A DNA stretch of 64,000 bases from Fulvia fulva (taxonomy: Eukaryota; Ascomycota; Dothideomycetes; Mycosphaerellales; Mycosphaerellaceae): contig NC_063024.1 of assembly GCF_020509005.1 (NCBI RefSeq), positions 868,001-932,000 of the forward strand. Reading direction: 5' to 3'. Position 1 is the first letter of the stretch, and every line of letters begins with the position of its first letter. Both the position numbers and the translations under genes were made by a program. Shown here one piece after another: positions 48,414 to 57,844 of this stretch. The notes under the pieces were generated by a model, which was given only the letters and a program-made list of their open reading frames with translations, was not told the DNA's origin and did not search any database.

Positions 48414-49277
48414 CTACTGTACCGGATATCTTTCGTAGATGATCCTCAGCTCCCGAATCGTTCTTTCTGGATCCTCCTCGGTGACCTCCGCCTCGTGCGA
48501 AAGCCAGTCAGCAATACTGTCTTAATAGTCCAATTCATGGTTACCAAAGAGATCCCAAATCTGCCACGTCGCAGAAGAAGTCAACTCAGTGCAGTCCGAG
48601 GGCTGGCCGAGAACGTAGTAAGTGCTCCGATGCTGGCCGCCACCACCGAGTTCAAAAGCTGCGATCGGGCAGTACAGCTCATCATGTCTTCGCCTGGAGA
48701 GAGAGACATAGTAAGGCATATCTGTAGCGCCGCGGTGGGTGCCGAGGGAGTAGACTAGTTGTGTGTAAGCAGTCTCCGACGGCACGCCTGCTTGTCGTAT
48801 ACGATCCACCACAGAAAACAGGACCTCGAGATCTGAAGGTAGCTCCAGCTTGGATGTGTCCGCTATGCCCGAGGTCTCGAGCTGCCGCTTCATGGCCTCC
48901 TTGAGATCACCAAGGATCTCGATCCTCACGCTTTCAGGCTGCGGTCCAGTCAAAGGCCTCCGCACAAAGTCCATGATCTCTCCAAGTGATGGATTACTCT
49001 GGATTTGGCCCTCGACCTCCGCCCAGGACAAGTCAGATCGACTCCGGTCCATCTTTGGCTGGTCGTGCCCGTAGAATGCTTCCTGAAAGATGCACTTGGT
49101 GAACGCGCCCTCGTCAGTCCAGCCCTCCTGACGGTAATCCTCTTCATGGGAGTAAGGTCTCCATCTTTGTCTGATTTCTTCGATGAAGCGTTCCATTCGT
49201 CGACGGTTGGTGAGTTCGGCGACTTCGCCATAGTGCTGGACGATTGCTCGTAAGTCTTGGTCGGTGGGCGAGGTCAT
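48414..49277 (-). pseudogene. SMI1/KNR4 (SUKH)-like paralogue A, single internal nonsense codon
   Basis: First of five related copies. The ORF opens at 49277 and stops after 251 codons at TAA 48522-48524. The same frame then continues for 35 codons to TAG 48414 and still resembles the C-terminus of the intact copy (D-S-I-A-D-W-L-S-H-E-A against D-S-L-A-Q-F-L-E-H-Q-T). The TAA stands where the intact copy has Tyr in L-D-V-Y-D-S. Shared blocks are E-V-A-E near residue 18, E-G-W-T-x-x-G-A-F near 51, L-P-x-D...G-x-P-S-E near 148-170, and a final x-H-R-x-x-Y-Y-V-L segment. Assignment to the SMI1/KNR4 fold rests on the pattern LP-D-L...G(A)G-PSE and the C-terminal hydrophobic helix, and is tentative. 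A truncated 251-aa product is possible. Confidence 0.6.
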
Positions 49278-49355
49278 GATGTGTAGTAGAGGCTCGACTG
49301 ACAGTCTGGTGGGAGTTGTGGTGGGGAGATGAAGTCTTGCTGCGGTGGACAGAGT

Positions 49356-49438
49356 GAGTCAAGAGTGCAATGACGATCGCTGTGCAATAAAGTTTGTGCC
49401 GTGCATATTGCAGAGGTATGCGTCATACTACGGGCACG
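49356..49438 (-). promoter_or_regulatory. Conserved upstream block of paralogue A
   Basis: This block lies about 80-160 bp upstream of the start of paralogue A. It aligns with 50616-50690 upstream of paralogue B: both begin GAGTCAA, share TGACG and GTGCAA/TTGCAA in the middle, and end AGGTATGCGTCATA. It could be a duplicated promoter element, but it may only reflect common ancestry of the two gene copies. Confidence 0.45.
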
Positions 49439-49575
49439 CATGACCATGTTTTTTCGGGATTGCTTTCACGAGTACTTCCTGTACTTGGGTTTGTGGGCCT
49501 TGCTTGTCGACAGTCTTGCTGAGAGACGAGGATGTTACGGTTCTCGCGTTACTCAACTGTCATAACGATGAACAT

Positions 49576-50487
49576 CTACAAATACGAGTCGTACCACGCA
49601 TAGGTCGGATACGTATCAGAATATAGGGCAAGCTCCTGCTTGTGCCCACCAGGTGTCTGCTCGATGTGGACAGTCTGGTGTTCGAGGAACTGTGCAAGGC
49701 TATCATACACATCTAGATGATCAGCGGTGTTGTCAAATACCTTCCAAGCAATCGGAACAGCATCGTTGCGTGCGTCTCGGCAAAGCACGTAGTGTATCTG
49801 TCGATGTTGCGTACAGCAGCCGAGCTCCCACGATGTGAATACCGTCCAGTCATCGCTCCACATGTTGTTGAAAGAGTGCCGCAGTCCTTGCTCAAGTCCG
49901 TCTATGCCGCTCACGAGATAGGTGTTCGCGGTTTCTGAGGGTAGGCCCGCCCCTTGAATGCCGTCTGTTATACGCAGAAGCTTTTGAGAATCCCTTGGCA
50001 ACTCAAGCGAGATAGGTTCTGAGGACGCCGTATCGGTGGCCTGCCTCTGAAGGCCTGACAGAAGCGCAGATAGCGCTTTAGAAATCTTGTCCTCTGGTTT
50101 AGGATCGTAGAGAGGGCCCCTTATGATAACGTTTAACAAGGAATCCAGTGGCCGGAACAAGACTTGATTCTTCTTCTCTGCTTCGCAAAGTGGCTCTTCA
50201 CGTTGGATATCTGGGGCGAAGCCCGTTGCCTCAGCATAAACACACCGTGCGAATGCTCCATCCTCGGTCCAGCCTTCGCCCCTGTAGCCTGGTTCCCAGA
50301 ATTCCTCTACGGGCGGGAGGGGATGCCATTTCTGTCTAATCTCTTCGACAAAGCGCTTGAATTCTCGTTGGTTGACAGATTCTGCGACTTCTTCATACCG
50401 ATGAATCACATCTTCCATTGAACGAGGAGAAGTACGGTCTGCTCTCCCGTCGCAAGAGAAGCAGAAGGTGCAATTATCGCCGGCCAT
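49576..50487 (-). CDS. SMI1/KNR4 (SUKH)-like paralogue B, intact copy
   Basis: A complete 303-residue ORF, the only undamaged member of the cluster. A Cys-containing N-terminal extension (C-T-F-C-F-S-C) precedes the shared helical region (R-Y-E-E-V-A-E-S-V-N-Q-R-E, residues about 30-42). Next come E-G-W-T-E-D-G-A-F near 72, the L-P-R-D...T-D-G-I-Q-G-A-G-L-P-S-E block at about 164-184, T-Q-H-R-x-I-H-Y-V-L near 225, and W-K-V-F-D-N...Y-D-S-L-A-Q-F-L near 245-268. SMI1/KNR4 (SUKH) proteins serve as scaffolds in yeast cell-wall signalling and as immunity proteins in bacteria; which role applies here cannot be told. The fold call is by pattern and is uncertain. No signal peptide or membrane segment is seen. 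Confidence 0.65.
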   Translation of the reverse strand: MAGDNCTFCFSCDGRADRTSPRSMEDVIHRYEEVAESVNQREFKRFVEEIRQKWHPLPPVEEFWEPGYRGEGWTEDGAFARCVYAEATGFAPDIQREEPLCEAEKKNQVLFRPLDSLLNVIIRGPLYDPKPEDKISKALSALLSGLQRQATDTASSEPISLELPRDSQKLLRITDGIQGAGLPSETANTYLVSGIDGLEQGLRHSFNNMWSDDWTVFTSWELGCCTQHRQIHYVLCRDARNDAVPIAWKVFDNTADHLDVYDSLAQFLEHQTVHIEQTPGGHKQELALYSDTYPTYAWYDSYL

Positions 50488-51026
50488 CGTCTAGGCATCG
50501 AGGTGGAATCAAAAATCGTTGCCAGATGATCCTGCTGTCTGGAATCATTCTTATTAGGCGAAGAGCAAAGTATGTGAGTGACTAACAATTGACTTTCTGC
50601 TACAGTAGATAGCATGAGTCAAAAATTGAGTGACGGTTGTCTTGCAACAAGCTTTTCGCTATGCAGATCTCAAAGGTATGCGTCATATTGCTGTGCCGCA
50701 CAACGCTTCAATTGAGGGATGTAAGAACTTACCGTCCGACAACATTGTAGTCATTCTGCTGCTTAGCTGTTAGAGTCAATCTTCGTCAAGTTATACGCAC
50801 CTTGGCCCAGGTGTGGGTCATAGCACGGCAGAGACAGTAATCAGCACGCAACCAGAACTCACGAGCTGGGTAACGGAATAGCATGGACTGCAGTAGGCTT
50901 CGTCTTAAACGGCCTATACCTCTTCGTTTCCAAGAGGTTCATGATGTTTTGCACTAGTCGTACTGGGTGCTCCCAACATCGTTGTTTGTCTTGGTATCAC
51001 ATGCGTGCACTCAGTTCCATCGATTA
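50488..51026. other. Spacer between paralogues B and C
   Basis: Apart from the conserved block at 50616-50690, no gene, RNA or repeat was recognised here. Confidence 0.5.
50616..50690 (-). promoter_or_regulatory. Conserved upstream block of paralogue B
   Basis: Counterpart of 49356-49438, located about 130-200 bp upstream of the intact copy. The conserved 3' part reads AGGTATGCGTCATA in both. Confidence 0.45.
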
Positions 51027-51918
51027 TCACAGTAACGAGGTACCCTCCTCCGGTGGATATCTCTCCGCCAGAGGCAGCTTTTCTTGCTGATGTCCACCTG
51101 GCCTTTGCTCGATGTATTTGGCCTGTTCTCCGAGGAAGTGTGCCAGGGTTTCGTACACATCCACGTCAACATCATTTTTATCAAAGATCTTCCATTTCAG
51201 TGGCGATGCCTTCTCGTTTGCTTCCTGACAGAGCACATAATATATGTCTCTATGCTGCGTACAGCCGCCCATTTTCCAGCCAGCATGTGGCGTGTGATCG
51301 GTAGATCGAACCCCGGAAGCAAAGTACGAAGCTCTCCAGTCATCAGCGTTTGGATTCAAGATATTTTCAGCATCATCGAGCGACGGAGATTGAATCAGAA
51401 CTGTACCTGCGAGTTCTGATGGTATACCGGCACCACTGATGTGGTTTGTCACATGCCTCGATGCTTCGTAGTCCTCCGGCAGTCTGATCGGATCAGCTCT
51501 CGAGGGCAAAGCTTCGTCAACTACACGCTGGATAGCTACCTGTAATGATGCCAATTCCTGTATTATCTTGTGCTTTGGTTTGAGCTCAGACATGTGCGAG
51601 CGAATATCGTGTACTAAGGACTCCACCGGTCGGAACAATACTTGGTTATTCTCTTCCGCTTGGCATAATGGACCCGTGCGTTCAGGCTCAGCAATGTCGA
51701 AAGCAATTTGGTAGATGCACAACGAGAATGCTCCTGCTTCAGTCCAGCCTTCGGCATGATAGTTGGGCTCCCACTCCTCCGCGTCTGGTGCGTAGACAGG
51801 ATTCCATAGCTCTCGGACTTGCTGGATGAGGCGGTGCATTTCTCTCTGGGTGAGTCAGGGTGACCATTACTGCAACTTGATCGTAGCGCCTGATGATTCC
51901 CTTTAACGAAGAAGCCAT
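51027..51918 (-). pseudogene. SMI1/KNR4 (SUKH)-like paralogue C, frameshifted near its N-terminus
   Basis: A long open frame (270 codons from ATG 51839) holds the shared blocks E-G-W-T-E-A-G-A-F, L-P-E-D, G-A-G-I-P-S-E-L, C-T-Q-H-R-D-I-Y-Y-V-L and V-Y-E-T-L-A-H-F-L. The family N-terminus (M-A-S-S-L-K-G-I-I-R-R-Y-D-Q-V-A) is found upstream from ATG 51918 but in another frame. The break is explained by about 10 extra bases around 51851-51865, where TCACCC occurs twice in tandem on the minus strand. The gene is therefore either a frameshift pseudogene or now starts internally at 51839, lacking the first helix of the family. Confidence 0.65.
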
Positions 51919-52149
51919 GGTGTGGTGTTGCTAATCGGAACACGAGAAGTTTGGTTCGTTTTCAGCGTCATCCTTGCGGGAACAGGATCTAGCGCATCTG
52001 TATTAGGAAGGTACGGTGTCAAGCTTTGTCCGCCAAGGATCATACTCATTCGATGCGTCTGCTCCACCCGCTGCCTTGACTCATCAACGGAAAGGACCTC
52101 TGGAATGTAGCCGCCCGCCCGCCCGCATCTATGCATCTACACATCTGCC

Positions 52150-53389
52150 ATGGCTTCCGAAGGATCTGATACACTGGCGAAGGTCGTACAAGAGTATTAT
52201 GAAGTCGCAGATGCTGTCAATCATCTAGAGATAGAACGCTTCATCAACGAGATAAAGTCCAAATGGGACCCATGACCCGAAGACGAATGCGAACCTCGTT
52301 ACGACGGGTACACAGACGCTGCTGCAATGAACTTGCACATATACCAGATTGCCTTCGGAAACCCGGATCCTCCGCGAGATGGACCGCTATGTGAAGCAGA
52401 GGAATACAACCAGATCTTGCTCCAACCGCCTATCACATCGCTGACCGATCGCATACCCGGACCTCTCACGACTACCGCATCCCTCGATCAGATCACAGCA
52501 AAGATGGAGTCAATGAGAGCAGCTCTTCGGGACCAAGTTGAGGCAGCAGGAACTATGGAGCCTGTTCAGCTCGACATGCCCGAGGACTTTCATGCTCTGA
52601 TGACCTTGACAGATGGCCTTCATGGTGCTGGCGTGCCCGTAGAGACTCAACAGACGGAACTCATATATACTCTTCAGCGACAAGATGTAAAATTGGAGAT
52701 GCTGGACGATATCGCATATTGGGTCAACGTAAAATGTGCTGTTGGCGGTTGTGAACCTCCAAGGGTAAGCGTAGCGGAATGGAGCTCTATACCAACCCTT
52801 CTGGACTTCAAAGTAGCGTGCGATCCACGCTACCCCTACCCGACGTGCAGTGCTTGTTGTGCGACGACCGTATGTTTGCGAGTTCGCCAACAGGCACAGC
52901 GCGGTAGGTCACGTGCCACCAAAACTTGAAAGTTGACCAATCACAGAGGGGCTTGGCGCTCGTCCGGGGCTGGTGATAGAGCTCCACTCCCTCGCTGACG
53001 CCACCACCTACGTGCTCGCAAGCTCGCACTACGGTGGATGGCTAGCGCTCGGTCGCTACGCTTAAAAATTGGAGATGCTGGACGATATCGCACATTGGGT
53101 CAACGATCGATGCAAATTGGCATTGGCAGCTTGGAAACTTGGTGGCAGCATTCAGCATCGGCGCATCTACTCCGTCTTCTGCCATTCATCTAGCGATGGA
53201 AACCACGTCTCTGGCAATAACAAACTGCCGCCAGAGTGGATCATTGTAAATGATTATGATTACGAGTTGAGCTTCTATAAGGATCTGGCGCACTTTCTAC
53301 AACATGAGACGGATTGTGTTGAGAGAACACCAGGTGGCGCGATGATAGATGATATGGTCCTTCGATATGATAGATACCCGATCTATTAG
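52150..53389 (+). pseudogene. SMI1/KNR4 (SUKH)-like paralogue D, nonsense codon plus insertion
   Basis: The only copy on the + strand. ATG 52150 opens a family N-terminus (Y-E-V-A-D-A-V-N-H-L-E-I-E-R-F-I), interrupted by TGA 52273-52275 directly after K-W-D-P where the family usually has another residue. The frame stays open through L-C-E-A-E-E-Y-N-Q-I-L-L, M-P-E-D-F...T-D-G-L-H-G-A-G-V-P-V-E-T to about 52730. A segment of about 376 bp is then inserted or duplicated: the 41 bp at 52689-52729 recur at 53065-53105. After it the C-terminal third resumes (W-K-L-G-G-S-I-Q-H-R-R-I-Y-S-V, F-Y-K-D-L-A-H-F-L) and ends at TAG 53387-53389. Confidence 0.7.
52766..53064. mobile_element. Possible MITE (299 bp) with 11-bp terminal inverted repeats
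   Basis: The ends are TAAGCGTAGCG (52766-52776) and CGCTACGCTTA (53054-53064), an exact inverted pair. With TA as the target duplication this would fit a Tc1/mariner-type miniature element. It has no coding capacity. The larger 41-bp direct repeat around it is not explained by such an insertion, so the call is tentative. Confidence 0.45.
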
Positions 53390-53558
53390 AATCCATGGCA
53401 TCCTTCTGGCATGCCGAGTTTCTTAGTGTCCGATGAGAAAGAGCTTCAGTAAATGTCGCGACCAGGAAGTTCCCCCTCTATCACAATCTGCGTCTGAGCC
53501 CCTTGCTCCCTACAAACAGAAGGAAGTTAGCCATACTCGAAATCCACGTGGCAGTGTC

Positions 53559-54570
53559 TCAGACTGTAGTGTAGATGGTGGAGCATGCGCCTCGTACAGC
53601 GCATGTCTCGCACGCTTCACTATGGCCTAAGTCACTGCCCGATGCCAAGTAACCTTCAGTAACGTACCTCTCGCCAATGAGCTTAGCCTCACATTCTAGC
53701 AACTGTGCAATATCATCAAAGAGATCAACCTCAATACCCCATTGGCTCATGATCCTCCAAGTGACTCTGGCACCGTCGAAAGATTGGCACAGAACATAGA
53801 ATAGGCTCCTCACCTGAGTGTCGCCACCGATCTTCCATGAAGCGACGGCTTTCTCTCCGAATTGTTCCAATTAATCTGGGCCCCTGATGGTGACCAAGTA
53901 AAGTATCTTCCCAGACTCTGCCGTGATGCCTCCCCAACCAAGACCCCGAGGCATGGGCCATAAGAGTTTAGTGCTGCCGGTCTCGGACTCGATACCTGCA
54001 CCTTGGATACCATCTGTGATAGCTTAGAGGTCCGAGATGTCCCCGGGAAGTTTCAAAGATGATGCTAACGCTGTTCCTGATGCCTTCAACTGTTCTTCCA
54101 ATACTATCGTCAAGTTCCGCAGCCTCTCAGTTCTGTCACTCTCAGATAGGGCCTTCTTCAGAGGCTTTGGCACCCAAGCAATCAGGTCGTCGAGTGTAGG
54201 TAGAAGCTGAATTTGCCCCACGTACTGAGCCTCATAGAGCTCGCTGTATTGGCTTCGCGACGAAGTTGATAATCTCTTCAAGGGTCGGTCTGATTTGGAT
54301 CTGCCGGTCTATCTCCGCATCACTGGCATTCCAGCTCTCAACAGGCTGCGGACGGTCGTGGTACCAGAAAACCCCTTGGTAGATGCATTTTGTCAAAGCG
54401 CCTTCGCTTGTCCAGCCTTCGAATCGATAGTCTTTTTCGTGGGTAGGAGGATCCCAGCGTGATCTAATATCTTGGATGAAGCGGTTCATTTCGCGATGAT
54501 TGACGACTTCGGCGACTTCACTATAATGTCTTATGACTTCCGGAAGACTTGAGACGCTTCGTGAGGCCAT
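53559..54570 (-). pseudogene. SMI1/KNR4 (SUKH)-like paralogue E, multiply broken and internally duplicated
   Basis: ATG 54570 opens a good family N-terminus (R-H-Y-S-E-V-A-E-V-V-N-H-R-E-M, E-G-W-T-S-E-G-A-L). This frame ends at TAA/TGA near 54232. A second frame overlapping it (about 54281 down to 54024) repeats the same stretch: Q-I-Q-I-R-P-T-L-E-E-I-I-N-F-V-A-K-P in the first against Q-I-Q-L-L-P-T-L-D-D-L-I-A-W-V-P-K-P in the second. So about 25 codons occur twice with divergence. Downstream there are in-frame TAA codons after L-P-G-D-I-S-D-L (54024-54026) and before L-E-Q-F-G-E-K (53871-53873). The C-terminal region with S-L-F-Y-V-L-C-Q ends at 53559. It looks like a chimera of two family members. 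Confidence 0.6.
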
Positions 54571-54927
54571 GAATGTGGTATCGTAGCAGCGGCAAGGACA
54601 ACACGGCGGGTACTTCTGGTGGGGAACATAAGGGTATACTTTACATTGACCAAAGAGTGGAGACTTATATGGGGTTCCGGAAGCCGGCAATCTTCAATCT
54701 CCTCGGCCATATGATCGCGACAAGGAGGGCGATCGCCAGCGCCTTGACATTTCGCTGGCCATGTTCATGCATTTGACCTCCGTATACGGCATTGAGCGTT
54801 CCAGACACATACCGGGGTCTGGTGTAGAGCGTTCAAGTGGTGCTTCGGAAGCCCTCACAAGCTCGAATCCAGTCTTTAATTCCGCTGTGACAGGTATGTC
54901 GATGAGGACGTTCTGGCATGAGCCGTC
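54571..54927. other. Spacer, nothing recognised
   Basis: About 350 bp between paralogue E (whose promoter would lie here) and the 3' end of the large minus-strand gene. No ORF with support. Confidence 0.45.
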
Positions 54928-57844
54928 TCACTCCGCATCCCCATCGCCCTCATTGTCCTCATCGCCCTCATCACCCTCCTCTTCCCTCAGCCTCTCCTCA
55001 AACATACCATATGTCCAGCCAAAGTGTCTTGTCAACCTTCTACCAAACTTGCCCAAATTTCCTCTAGTAAGCTGCACAGTCCCGGAGCCATGGGGTGCAT
55101 GAATCACGATGCTGCGACCTCTGCCGAAGAAGGAAACCTTCGAGCCTCCACCTGGGCTTGCTCGCATGCCAATATCTTCCATTGCGGCCTGGAAATCATT
55201 CCAACGGACGGTCCCTTCTCGGACTGTCATGCTCTGGTGTGGCCAAAGACGAGCAAGGGTCTGTAGCGTGGCTTGTGAGACAGACATGGTTTCGGGAGGC
55301 AGATATGCTGCAAGTACAGGCTCTGGGTCTTCTTCCGGTGGTCCTTCATAGTCGGGGTCTCGCCTGCGCTTGGGTGGCTTCTCCAGCTTTTCGATTTTGG
55401 GGCGCTTTGGTGGAGTCTTATCATTGGTCCCCCATTGACTTTGTGGCTCATGATCCTCGTTCGATGGGCGTTTCAAAGGTCGTCCTGCATTTACGGCCTC
55501 CTTTCCCGCATTCAGTTCTGCGAGTTCGGCGTCGATGGAGTTCAGGAACTCAGGATCTCTGTAAAAATCAAGCAGAGTGACCTCCCTGCACTTTTCCACT
55601 TCCTCGATCACATGTCCGTGCGCGCCCTCCATCTCGCATATTCGTACACTTCGGACCTCTGACCAGAAAGCGTTCAATGCATCCTTGGCTTGGCGAGCAT
55701 TGTCCAGCCAAGAGTTTGTATGTTTTCTTTTAGCCGGCACCTTGATAGCATGAAACTGCTTGAGAAGTTGACCAGCCTTGATGAGGCCCTTATGTTGAGC
55801 TTGTTGGACTTCTTCATACTTTTCGTGGGACACAACGCCAGGAGCCACGTAGGCTGCCTTCCCAGCTTCTTTCCTCTCGTCGCGCAAGGCGCGATATCTG
55901 GCAAGGAAAACTGGCCATACCTTTTTGCGCTCAGGCCCATTTCTCTGGATGAATCTAGGCCGATGTATTTCCAAATGGTGCATGGACCACAATGCGGAGG
56001 AGAAGTCAATCATAACATCCCAAGCTCGGGAGTTCTGACAGCCTCTGTGCCTGACTTGACGTCACCTGCTGCAAGCATGTCTTCTAAGTACGCCAGGGCA
56101 GTCTCTGCTCCAGGAGTATACGGCGAGGTAGAGTCGTTGTGAATCTCCATCAAAGCCCAGAGCAAACGTTGCGATTCGAAGGCTTGAAGCTGAAGGATCC
56201 CGAGCTTCTGCTTATCATCCTGCACCGACATGACCCTGGGGTTGCTGCGGCGAACATCATCGAAGACGGCGTCTGTCAACAGAACCCTACGCATCAGCCT
56301 CGGATATTCCTCCTCCAAAAAGACCCGAATAGTGTCATGGGTATGACATATCGCCCCTTCCAGTTCTCCGGCCAGCTTCGTCTGACCTGCCTCGCAGGCA
56401 GATGATTGCTGTCGAAGAACCTACATTACTGTAAGCATTTGAGTGGCGAGATTCATCAAATAGGAGCCTGCAGAGCAATGCATGGAGCGCAAACCTACCT
56501 GCTGTATGCACGCACCAAGAACCTCAATCGTGTCCCACACCTTGGCTCTTTCTACCAATGGCTGAGTCAGCTCGTGAGCTGCCGCTGCCCATTTGTTGTT
56601 ATCATCCTGCTGCGAGCAGTACTGCGCTTGAACAATGCTGGCAACGGTATCGTAAGCGGGTACAATATCTGTAAGCAAAAGTTGTCATCAGTGCCGGCTC
56701 GCGATATTGCCACGATCGTTCAATACACACCTGTCTCCAGCAGCCAGTACTCATCTTCGATTATCTCGAGACGCTCCTGCATCACATCTCACAGACGTTG
56801 AATGTCGAACGTAGGCAGCGGCTTGAAATGCTGGACAGGCACATAGAACAATCCGACATCGTCTTGGCCGTTTCTTGACGCATAGCTAGCAAATGCACCA
56901 GCGGCAGCTGTAAGCCATGCTGTGCAGCCTGTGGCCGGACCAGTAGCTCCTTTGAGGATGCCTGCCGTAACCTTTGCGAGGAAATCATAGAGGTGTTGTT
57001 GCGCCTCAAAGAGTATCTCAGCTGTCGGAAAGCCGATGGTCTCCCATCTATGGAACGCTTCGTGTTCGAACCCAACACTTTGACCATATGACGCCTGCTG
57101 TGTCGAGATCATGACATCTGACATCCGCATAGCGAGCATGCCACTATTGCGTCCGAAAGCTGTTGTCTGGTGATCGTTCCATGCATGCTGGGCTGGTGGA
57201 TACTGCGTCCGCATTTCGAGCAGCTGCAGCAGCTTCGCAGGATCGCTGGCCATATCTTTCAGATCCAAGAACGGCAGCAAGAACTTGTGACGATGTTTGT
57301 CTCGCATGGAGACAGGAGATTGCGGGCCGCGCGTGAAGTAAGCACACAGATGCGCCCACTTGTCGTCCGGAAAGTTGTCGGGTAGTGCTGCTCGTAGCAC
57401 TGTGGAGCGCCGAGCAGCATTGAATCTGGACCAACGAGCCATGATCTTGTCGCCCTTGGTGGAGACCTCGTTACAGATGTTCCTGTATCTGCCATCAATG
57501 CCAGTCCTGGACGCTGCGATGACAGAGCGGCCTTCATCTTTGGACAGCGTCTGTGTGTACGTTAAAAATCTTGCAATTAATGGTGCATTTCCAGTCGCTC
57601 GCAAACTCGCGTAGCAAGCTGTATCGCGGAAGTTGTCTCGACAGATACGACATGCTGAGATTTCTTTGCATGCATGAGGGAATTTGTAGCCCACAAGGGC
57701 ATCTAAATCTGACTCGGTCGTGGCAGTAGCTAGGCTCCGGTCGTCGGTTTCCTTTGCGGTGATGCCAGGAGGTGATGCTGCCATCTTCGACAATATCGAG
57801 GTCTCTTGATCTGGCGATATGCCAATGCATTGTACGCAACTCAT
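54928..57844 (-). pseudogene. Large multi-exon gene with HicA-like C-terminal region; in-frame TGA in exon 1
   Basis: Four exons can be built on the minus strand: 57844-56731, 56668-56499, 56420-about 56066 and about 56024-54928. Introns 56669-56730 and 56421-56498 have GT-AG ends and restore frame exactly. Between exons 3 and 4 the frame changes; a 41-bp GT-AG candidate (56025-56065) would repair it but is unusually short. Exon 1 has a CXXC pair (C-R-I-C) and a Y-I/F-L-D-L-like segment. Exon 4 has a long charged helix, a basic cluster (K-R-P-K-I-E, K-R-R-R), and near its residues 274-335 a G-G-G-S-K-V-S-F...H-A-P-H segment like the HicA fold, then an acidic tail. From memory the layout resembles large fungal proteins labelled 'ipa'. 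The TGA at 56789-56791 lies in frame between R-L and D-V-M-Q-E-R-L, so the copy may be dead or strain-specific. Confidence 0.55.
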
